64,000 bases of DNA. Source: Gautieria morchelliformis. Its lineage: Eukaryota > Basidiomycota > Agaricomycetes > Gomphales > Gomphaceae. The notes under the pieces were generated by a model. It did not search any database, had not been told where the DNA came from, and worked only from the letters and a program-made list of their open reading frames with translations. The DNA lies in assembly GCA_015179125.1 (NCBI GenBank), contig WHVA01000426.1:1-64000 (forward strand), written 5' to 3'. Positions within the stretch are counted from its first letter, which is position 1; each line of letters opens with the position of its first letter. The translations under genes were made by a program, and so were the position numbers. Positions 56,723-64,000 of this stretch are shown one piece after another.

Positions 56723-57030
56723 TGTTGGTATTGGGTGCAGTAGTGTAGAGACGAAGTAGCTCAGTGAATGGTCGATTCACTGAGCATATATTACTACTTT
56801 ACCTAGAGACGAAGTAGCTACAGACAATATGTAAGCTATCGCACGTCGCGGTACACAGAAACGGTACGTACCTCAGTGAATGGTCGATTCACTGAGGTAT
56901 CCTTGAACTAATATACTGCCACGGTCAAGCATGACCGTGGCTACCTAACTACTGACCGTGCATCAGACACGACCCTGCGTTCTCCGCTTACCGGCCTTAA
57001 TCCTCTAATCCCTACATATACCTGCCGTAC
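56723..57030 (-). repeat. Copia 5' LTR with three hairpins
   Basis: The minus-strand 3' end is ..CAATACCAACA at 56723, directly next to the primer site. Inside are two copies of a CTCAGTGAAT-ggtcg-ATTCACTGAG hairpin (56760-56784 and 56871-56897), a GCCACGGTCA-agca-TGACCGTGGC hairpin (56918-56941) and a 16-bp direct repeat TAGAGACGAAGTAGCT (56746 and 56804). The outer boundary near 57030 is approximate. Confidence 0.6.
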
Positions 57031-57127
57031 ACTGTCAAATTATTCATTTCAAACTTTTTTATTTACTGTAATTACATAAGTAAAGGCATTTAGCCGTCTT
57101 CGATCTCCGTAAACTCCGTCGCGGAAC

Positions 57128-60100
57128 TCCTTTTGTACTCCGACCACCACCACTGGAAGGGCGCTTAACACGGTTCTACATTTCCTTCGTAATTCCTCGC
57201 ACAAACGCGCCTCTAAAAGACTCTCAGCTACATAATCATACATCTACACGAATATCTACGCCGACAACCCACCAGCCCCGGCTCCGATGTCGAACGACAC
57301 ATCGACAAGTGGGGCGAGGGGTAGGAACACGCCGACGCAACGCCCGGCGACCCCGGCTATGGTGCAGGCCAAGCTGGATGCCCAGGGACGCATCCAGCCT
57401 AGAACTGTGACTGGAACAGCCAGAGAAAAAGTGACAGAGCCAGCGAAGCGTGCAGGACAACCCCCGGAGAGGCGGGCGCCTACGACCCGACCGACCACTA
57501 GAGGGGCAGCAGCTGACACGGAAACGCTGACATGAGAAGAGATCAGGGATCTCCTGGGACAGGAGATAAAGAGTGCTGATGAAGGTAAGCATTACCTCGA
57601 ACACACGTTACTGACAGTGCCAGGTGCCTCGTGGACAATCGACACGCTGTCCACAGCCCTGCTACAAGTTACACAATACAAGGGGGTGCCGCAACAGGTG
57701 GTCAACGCGATGAGGTCTATCGCCTTCGCGCTGGAGAGAGTTGAGGACGACGAGAGGAGCATGAGGGTGGTGAACTTAATAGGGGCGAGCATCAGAGAAA
57801 AGAGTGCTACCCTCGTGAACAGGGTACGGGAGGCCACTGAACTGGTTGACAAGGCTGCAGCAGTCGCTGGAGAGGCAGCCAGGGTGTCTCAGCAGGCCGC
57901 TGAGAAGGTGACGGCGGTGGTGGAGATGATGCAGACTGCATCCTCTGCGGTCGCTACCAGAGCATCCAAGATCAGCGAGACTACGACCAGCTATCGGGAC
58001 GCCATACTCAAGGCCTCGACGGCACCGCGGCGGATACCGACAAGGGTGCACACTCTGGATGCGAGGGTGAGGGCGAGAGAAGGGATCAAACAGCGACAGG
58101 TGCTTGTAGATGCTGCGGCTCTGGGGGACCACATCCTGGCGGACCTGGACAACACCAAACTCGTGCTAAAAGCTAACGAAGTCATCGGCGACATGGGCTC
58201 GGATGGCTCCCAAGCCGTCGTTAGTGCCAAGAGGCTCACCAACGGTGGTGTTCTATTCGAGCTCGACTCTGAGGGCTCGGTGAGATGGCTCAATGAAGCG
58301 CGGCACAGAGTGCAATTCACAGAGGCCCTCGCGCCCGACGCCAGGATAAAGGCACGGCTCTTCCCGCTCGTGCTCCAATTCATACCGCTGCACTTCGAAC
58401 CGGAGAGGGAAGGCGAACTGCGGGGGATGGAAGAGAACAACAAGCTCCCCCTTGGCGCGATTGACAAGGCAAGGTGGATTAAGCCCAAACAGCGCCGCGC
58501 CGCCAGCCAGACCTGCGGCCATGCGCTGGTCACCTTCACCACACCTGAGATCGCCAATAAGGTCCTCACCGACGGGCTGATAGTGTGCCAAAAGCGGGTA
58601 TACGCGGAGAAATGCAAAAAAGAGCCCACCCGATGCCTCAAATGTCAAGGTTGGAATCACCTGTCCTATGTCTGCCCACAAACCTACGACACGTGTGGTA
58701 CCTGCGGCAGGCGGCACAAAACCTCAACCTGCGACCAGACGAGGCAATACTGCACGTCGTGCAGGACGAACGAGCACACCAGCTGGGCAAGGGCCTGCCC
58801 CACCTTCCTAGGTAAGTGTGCAGAGATGGACGCTAAGCTACTCGAGAACCAGATGCCCTACTTCCCTACCGAAGAAGACTGGACTCACGTGTCGCAGCCC
58901 CCCAAGCCGCCCCCCCCATATTCCCATCGACCACTCAGCCGCTCCTGCCGACAACTGCCGGGGACTGGGAAACAGTTGCACACAGAAGGGGCGGCCACAG
59001 GCAGGTGGCCCTGCCTTACAGACGCAGGACACAGCCAGGACCCCCACAGCCACACGCCAGCCCTCTCACCGCTCCCAACAACATCAGCCTGGGCCCCACT
59101 GCTAGAAGGGGACACATAGACGGAAACGACGGGCCGCCCCCTCGGACCCAGTGATGTCTTACATGCTAGAACCATTGCCAAAGAGACTGAGAATATACCA
59201 ACAAAATCTCAACAAATACGACAAGGCCCAGTACGACCTAATCAACTCTACAATACATGCAGAGCAGGACCTGATACTGCTGCAAGAGCCCTACATAGAC
59301 ACGCTGGGAAACACGAAGGCCAATCACAACTGGCGAGTACTATATCCCTCTTCCCATCTTACTGACCCAGCTACCAAGCGTTCGGTGATACTGGTGAATG
59401 CGGCACTGGATACCAACACATGGTCACAAATCTCTTTCACTGGATCAAACGATGTGACAGCGGTCCAGCTCAAGCACCCTCGAGGCAAAATAACAATCTT
59501 CAACATCTATAACGATTGCGAGCACTCAGTGATGCTGAGGGCCGTCGATAGCTACATCAACTCAGAGCGGAATCGCATCATCCAACACGAAACGGACTCC
59601 ATGCTGTGGTGCGGGGACTTCAACCGGCACCACCCCATGTGGGACGAGGAGAGGAACCACCACCTATTTACGGCAGAAGCGACCATGGCTGCAGAGGAGC
59701 TGATCTCACTTCTCGCAGATTACAACATGGTTATGACATTGCCAAGGCGCCTCCCTACCCTACAGTCCATGTCTACGAAAAATTGGACACGAGTCGACAA
59801 TGTGTTCTGTACGGATAACATAGCTGACTCAATCGTCATCTGCGACACTGTTCCAGGGAGAAGAGGGCCTGGCACCGACCACGTGCCAATCCTCACAACA
59901 CTCGACATCGGCGTCGAGGTCAAAAAAACGGAACCATTTCGCAACTACAGAATGGTCAACTGGAGCGACTTCAGGGAACAGCTGGCCGAGCAGCTAGAGG
60001 CGATCCCGGACGCGAGGGAATCGGGCACCATAGCTGAGTTCAATGAAATGGTCAGTGCGCTAACAACTGCCATCCAGGACACTATTGATATGGCCGTGCC

Positions 60101-61629
60101 GATGTCGAAGCCAGTTCCACACTCGCGACGTTGGTGGACTAGGGAGCTGTCAGAGCTAAAGAAGAAAAAGAACAGGATAAATCACCAGTCTTATAAGCAT
60201 CGCGCCTCTGCTGACCACCCCTCTCACGAAGAACACAGGGAGATAAGCGAAAAATACGGCAAGGCGATCAGCAAGGCCAAGGCACAGCATTGGGCCGACT
60301 ACCTGGATGGGCTGGACGAGGGACTGCTCTGGACGGCGAATAAGTACCTTACCAACCCAGCCACTGATGGAGGGAGGTCCCGGATACCCTCACTGCACGT
60401 CGTGGACGGCAACGGCATCGCCAGCACAGCAGAGACCAACGAAGAAAAAGGCAGGGCTCTTGCCACGGCCTTCTTCCCGCCCAGGGCCGATGAGTCACAG
60501 GTCCCGCCAGGCTATCAGTACCCGAGACGGGTGAACCACGCATTCCAGCTTAATGGAGACCAGCTCAGATGCCAGATTTGCAAGCTAAAGCCATACAAGG
60601 CTCCAGGAGACGATGGGATACCGAATATAGTCCTGAAGGAGTCGGCAGACCTTCTTGCTGAGTATCTCCTGTGTATATTCAGAGCCACATTTACTCTGAG
60701 CACCTACAGTGACAATTGGAAATCATGGATCACGGTGGTACTGCGGAAACCGGGCAAGGCCAGCTACGACACCCCAAAATCCTACCGCCCCATTTCACTC
60801 CTCAACACGATTGGGAAACTCCTGACGGCGATAGTGGCAGAGGACCTGGTCTACCTGACCGAAAAGCACGGCCTCCTCCCGGCGAACCACTTCGGAGGCA
60901 GGCCTGGGAGAACGACCACGGACTCCATCCATCTCGTTGTCAACAAAATCAGAGGCGCTTGGCGCAGGAAGAAGGTCGCGGTCATGCTATTCCTGGACAT
61001 CAAGGGGGCGTTCCCGAACGCAGTCACGGACCGCCTGCTTCACAATATGAGGAAAAGGAAGGTCCCGGAAGCCTATGTGTTATTTGTAGAACAGCTGCTT
61101 GACGGCAGGCGCACCAGGATCAAATTCGATGACTTCACGTCGGAATGGGTACCAATAGACAACGGTATAGGACAGGGTGACCCCCTGTCCATGATTCTAT
61201 ACCTATTCTACAATGCTGACTTACTAGACGTCGCCTCGGGCAAGGGCCAGATGGCGGTAGCATACGTGGACGACGCCAACCTCCTCTCCGAGGGCAACAC
61301 GTATGAGGAGGCATACGATAGGCTGAGGGAGATGTTGCTAAAGGTAGGGGGGGCGAGGGAGTGGACACTAACTCACCATTCGCGATTTGAGAAATCCAAA
61401 TTCGCTGTAGTTGGCTTCTCCCGCAAGCGGGTCCCAGACCCCACTCAACCTGGCAAAACCTCACGTGAACAGAGACCTGACTTCGTTTACGAGGGCACAG
61501 TGATAAGACCGTCATTGGCTCACAAATTCCTTGGAGTGTACTTGGACGAGGAACTGCGGTGGAAGACCCAGTCGGAGAAGGCTGTCGCAAAAGCTGCTAC
61601 GTGGACGCTTCTGGCTCGTAGATTGACTA
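57128..61629 (+). mobile_element. LINE L3, same family as L1, 3' truncated
   Basis: The 5' UTR shares CTTTTG-ACTCCGACCACCACCAC with L1. ORF1 (57287 to about 59154) and ORF2 (59154 to 61629) follow. ORF2 stops abruptly in the thumb region after LLARRLTN and is joined to a 56-bp sequence also present at 50460. RNase H and poly(A) tail are lost. ORF2 is open over its whole retained length, so this copy is the best preserved of the three. Confidence 0.9.
57287..59154 (+). pseudogene. L3 ORF1, CCHC nucleic-acid-binding protein
   Basis: Starts MSNDTSTSGARGRNTPTQ. One in-frame TGA at 57533-57535 stands where L1 has Arg. The helical region, the core RAREGIKQRQVLVDAAALGD, and knuckles CLKCQGWNHLSYVC, CGTCGRRHKTSTC and CTSCRTNEHTSWARAC are intact up to THVSQPPK. 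At a run of eight C (58910-58917) the homology with L1 moves to the -1 frame (GDWETVAHRRGGHRQ), which ends at a TGA (59152-59154) overlapping the ORF2 start as TGATG. The frame read straight on stops at 59119. Confidence 0.8.
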
Positions 61630-61664
61630 ATTCGTTTGCCTCCGAAGTTGGGACTTGTGCGTAG
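59154..61664 (+). CDS. L3 ORF2, endonuclease-reverse transcriptase, truncated
   Basis: A single open frame of about 836 residues from the ATG at 59154; the last 11 resid­ues (from 61630) come from the joined sequence. Endonuclease: LLQEPYIDTLGNTK, FNIYNDCEHS, WCGDFNRHHPMWDE, GTDHVPIL. RT: KPYKAPGDDGIPNIV, SYRPISLLNTIGKLL, HFGGRPGRTTTDSIH, FLDIKGAFPNAVTD, GIGQGDPLSMILY and YVDDANLLSEG (about 61265). All catalytic residues of both domains are present. RNase H is missing. The product could nick DNA and copy RNA in principle, but the element cannot retrotranspose itself without its 3' end. Confidence 0.85.
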   Translation: MSYMLEPLPKRLRIYQQNLNKYDKAQYDLINSTIHAEQDLILLQEPYIDTLGNTKANHNWRVLYPSSHLTDPATKRSVILVNAALDTNTWSQISFTGSNDVTAVQLKHPRGKITIFNIYNDCEHSVMLRAVDSYINSERNRIIQHETDSMLWCGDFNRHHPMWDEERNHHLFTAEATMAAEELISLLADYNMVMTLPRRLPTLQSMSTKNWTRVDNVFCTDNIADSIVICDTVPGRRGPGTDHVPILTTLDIGVEVKKTEPFRNYRMVNWSDFREQLAEQLEAIPDARESGTIAEFNEMVSALTTAIQDTIDMAVPMSKPVPHSRRWWTRELSELKKKKNRINHQSYKHRASADHPSHEEHREISEKYGKAISKAKAQHWADYLDGLDEGLLWTANKYLTNPATDGGRSRIPSLHVVDGNGIASTAETNEEKGRALATAFFPPRADESQVPPGYQYPRRVNHAFQLNGDQLRCQICKLKPYKAPGDDGIPNIVLKESADLLAEYLLCIFRATFTLSTYSDNWKSWITVVLRKPGKASYDTPKSYRPISLLNTIGKLLTAIVAEDLVYLTEKHGLLPANHFGGRPGRTTTDSIHLVVNKIRGAWRRKKVAVMLFLDIKGAFPNAVTDRLLHNMRKRKVPEAYVLFVEQLLDGRRTRIKFDDFTSEWVPIDNGIGQGDPLSMILYLFYNADLLDVASGKGQMAVAYVDDANLLSEGNTYEEAYDRLREMLLKVGGAREWTLTHHSRFEKSKFAVVGFSRKRVPDPTQPGKTSREQRPDFVYEGTVIRPSLAHKFLGVYLDEELRWKTQSEKAVAKAATWTLLARRLTNSFASEVGTCA

Positions 61665-61685
61665 GGTCGGCGCAGCACATAAGCT
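61630..61685 (+). repeat. 56-bp segment shared with 50460-50515
   Basis: ATTCGTTTGCCTCCGAAGTT.. to ..GCACATAAGCT with one mismatch between the two sites. It marks the exact break of L3. Confidence 0.75.
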
Positions 61686-62886
61686 CTGGCAAGTGCAAAA
61701 AGGAGCGTGTCAGCGGCATTGGCTTGAAAAGCACTGGTATACAGCGCCTATTGTTTCTACAGTGTTGTGACACCTGCACCAGGAGAATTATAGCTAGCTT
61801 CATGTGTTGAGATGCGAGATTCAGGACGGCATGGAAAAGGGAGTGTCGCAAATTAAGTCAATGCCGCACCACCTCGTCATCCATGAAAGATTTATCATAT
61901 GCGGGATGAGCGGGTGTGTGGGTGCAAGGCGTTGCGCTTGAACATGTGGATATGCATTGGGGAGAGCTGTGCCGAGATTGCTCCAAAGACAACAAATAAA
62001 AGGCTTTACGTTAGGAATGGCTTCACCCTTAACAACGTACCCCTCCAGAATCACAGTTCCTTTCACTCCGTAAACCAGATCGAGCTTACACACCCGCAAG
62101 TCTTTGCCACACAGCCTCGTCACCCCACCAATATGGAAGATATCTCGTATGGGAGGGTGAGGCGCGGGGAGCATGCGGATGTCTGCTGCAGGGTATGAGG
62201 ATGTGTTCTAGGGATGCAAACATGCCATGCGAGTCCAACAGCAAAACACTCAGCAGCTACTGACTGAGCGACAGAGCTGAGTCCAAGTAAATAATTAGCT
62301 GAGAAGGAGTGTGACTATGCAGTCTTGTCGTTGGAAGGCCGGTTTGTTGAATGATTGGAGGAGAGAGAGTGCAGGTGGTGGGCTTGCCGGGGACATAGAT
62401 GGTGGTGGATGATGGCATAAAATCCATGATAAAGTGAGTTGTTGATGCGAGAAGGGTAGGAGAGTGGAAAATAGGTGAACATCCAACGAGCCAGGGAGAG
62501 CGTCACGCATCAGCAAACTGCAGGTATGTGTGCTATGACAGTCGATACGCTGGGCATGTGTCCTTTCTAAGTTTCTATCTAATCCAGGTCCAAGTAGGAA
62601 ACTTATCGTGTAGAGCAGAGCACCAGAGAAACATAGAACGTGCCATGACATAGTACAGACCACCGATGAACAGATGAATCCAGCTGTAAGCTTCCAGCAT
62701 CAAGGGCTGAGACGCATGCAGTTCATACGTGACGACACTGGCGAGACTTGCTGGTGGCGGTGGGAATGGAGGAAATGGTATGCCCGCCCTGAGACGCTGG
62801 GCCGCATGTGGTCCACATTCACCCAGCCAAAATTTACAGGACCGCCAAGCCAGCACATATCCGACTACCCTGCCGTAATTTCCACA
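61686..62886 (-). other. Unrecognised, possible host gene pieces
   Basis: The minus strand has an open 117-residue stretch (62174-61821; IRDIFHIGGVTRLCGKDLRV, LVYGVKGTVILEGYVVKGEA) and a second piece near 62770-62575 (SVVTYELHASQPLMLEAYSW, IHLFIGGLYYVMARSMFLW) with hydrophobic character. They may be exons of one gene, but I recognise no family and cannot place splice sites. The right end is bounded by MITE copy B. Confidence 0.3.
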
Positions 62887-63284
62887 CACTGGAGGCATAT
62901 AAAAATTTTCTGGTCTGAAAAAATGTTCAAAAAACTGTAAAGATATTCCAATTTTTGTTAGTGTTTTGAATGTAAAAAAACTTTAACATAATTTTGTGTT
63001 TTTGTTAGAATTTGTTGAGTAAGAAAATTGTAAAAAAGTTTAAAGTTTTTTGCAGGGTTTTTTATGTCTTTTTATAAGTTTCTTTGTGAAAACACAAAGA
63101 AACCCATAAAAAACCCTGAAAAAAACTTTGAATTTTTTTACAATTTTCTTGCTCAACAAATTCTAATAAAAACACAAAATTTTATTATAGTTTTTTTTAC
63201 ATAAAAACACTAAAATTATTTGGAATATCTTTACAGTTTTTTGAACAGTTTTTCAGACAAGAAAACTTTTACATGCCTGCAGTG
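62887..63284. mobile_element. Foldback MITE, 398 bp, CACTG ends, copy B
   Basis: Same length, ends and palindromic structure as copy A, in the same orientation, with scattered substitutions. Flanked by the 3-bp target duplication ACA (62884-62886 and 63285-63287). Confidence 0.85.
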
Positions 63285-63335
63285 ACAGAGATGTTGCACG
63301 TCAAGTCACGTGCCCCAGTCGATTAGCTAATCAGT

Positions 63336-63442
63336 CTGAGTTTGAAGGAGGGGAATCTCATTCGTTCCTCCTTCGAACTCAGGTACGTAGTAATAGTCGT
63401 GTACTAAAGTCGAATCTCATTCGTTCCTCCTTCGAACTCAGG
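63336..63442. repeat. Hairpin plus 31-bp direct repeat
   Basis: CTGAGTTTGAAGGAGG pairs with CCTCCTTCGAACTCAG (63367-63382), and a 31-bp unit containing CTCATTCGTTCCTCCTTCG is repeated at 63353-63383 and 63412-63442. It resembles the hairpin at 17497-17542, and both follow a GTCACGTG motif. Confidence 0.55.
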
Positions 63443-64000
63443 CTCTGCGCTTACAGTCGACGGTCGTACTCGTACTCGCATCCACCTACGTACCCTCAGA
63501 CGCATTACGAGCCCACGACCCACCTCCTGTCACGTACGCGCACCAGCTTCCATGGCACGCCTTACTAGCGGGCACCCGAACAGATGCTATAACATCTACA
63601 TAATATAGACCAACCCGCGCAAATCAACGTTCTGACGGCACACTAACGAAAGCACAACGATATCACGTCGTGCTGGACCACGGACAAGCTGCTACGCTAT
63701 TACTCAAGCACTTCGAGTTTTCTTGCAGGACTATCATGTAACCCCCTTTTCGAATCACCCACCCCTCACAGTCTCTGCTGCTTCAGATGCCTTACTGTGT
63801 ACCACACTCTTGCGCCCGCGTCTTCTCTTGTCTTCCGAAGAAAGTCGTTGACAGCATGACCAGCGCCATTGCATCCCAGCGCACACAGGCATTTCGCTTA
63901 TCCATCGTCTGATGATTTGTCCAACCATCCACGGATCTGTCCACCCATCGAAGATTTTTATAATCCTAATGCGTCCTCCATGGTATCCCGGGAGTTATTG
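63443..64000. other. No gene recognised
   Basis: The last 560 bases have no long frame, splice structure or repeat end on either strand. Confidence 0.4.

Larger units (their letters stand above)
52222..57030 (-). mobile_element. Copia element, 5' two thirds, broken, with a nested insertion
   Basis: Order on the minus strand: LTR (about 57030-56723), primer site, gag from 56718 (MGPAEHTTSTPTS; UBN2-type core, then a CCHC knuckle CWKCEKKGHMKVDC near 55900), protease (VYDSGASGHILPN near 55700), GAG-pre-integrase and integrase (HSDMWGPTNP.. and the D-D-E core, 55400-54500) and RT (LEQTDVDGAYLNAP, near 53700). RT is interrupted by the insertion at 52476-53544 and resumes with the VTVDVDDLSMAG block to 52222. 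RNase H and the 3' LTR are missing. A fossil with about three to five breaks besides the insertion. Confidence 0.85.

Noticed and set aside
1-64000. CRISPR array, bacterial operons, riboswitches, rRNA
   Set aside because: No regularly spaced repeats, no Shine-Dalgarno-led gene runs and no rRNA signatures; spliceosomal introns and fungal transposons show a eukaryote.

Overview
The window looks like a transposon-choked accessory region of a basidiomycete (Agaricomycete) genome. Introns in the few host genes are short (about 50-70 bases) with GT..AG ends. One gene is a multi-pass membrane protein of the DUF6533 type, a family typical of Agaricomycetes. The repeats are the usual fungal mix of Ty3/Gypsy, Ty1/Copia, Tad1-like LINEs, hAT-like and CACTA-like elements. 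Almost no gene here is intact, so most host loci are annotated as fragments or pseudogenes.

Layout. 1-3.8 kb: pieces of Gypsy elements on both strands and a Copia LTR remnant. 4.6-5.9 kb: a multi-exon C2H2-like host gene (minus strand). 6.7-16.5 kb: three Copia pieces, two solo LTRs of one Gypsy-type family in opposite orientation, and a 1.3-kb hAT-like element, each with its own target-site duplication. 17.1-20.7 kb: duplicated host gene pieces. 22.4-30.5 kb: a DUF6533-type gene split inside an exon by a 6.5-kb LINE (L1). 30.8-40.4 kb: a mosaic of segmental duplications carrying broken copies of host genes: a Ser/Arg-rich protein, an acidic protein, a YPD1-like phosphotransfer protein and a peroxiredoxin. 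40.5-46.5 kb: a second LINE (L2) with perfect 12-base target duplications. 46.6-52.2 kb: a patatin fragment, a solo LTR, an unrecognised intron-containing gene with a 398-bp foldback element in an exon, and a Cys-rich reading frame. 52.2-57.0 kb: a Copia element carrying a nested insertion. 57.1-61.6 kb: a third LINE (L3) cut short in ORF2. 62.9-63.3 kb: a second copy of the 398-bp foldback element.

How parts relate. L1 and L3 are one LINE family and L2 is a divergent relative. All three have two overlapping ORFs: ORF1 with CCHC knuckles, ORF2 with endonuclease, reverse transcriptase and RNase H. The Ser/Arg-rich host gene occurs as three overlapping partial copies (18.0, 31.9 and 36.7 kb). 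An upstream module recurs at 17.1, 31.3, 35.8 and 39.8 kb, sometimes inverted. I see no cellular pathway operating here. The interest lies in the repeat biology: exactly bounded insertions, a foldback MITE in an exon, a LINE in an exon, LTR promoter architecture, half-tRNA primer sites, and a conserved -1 frame relation near the end of LINE ORF1.

Limits. Exon chains are read by eye, and family names rest on recognised motifs without database searches.
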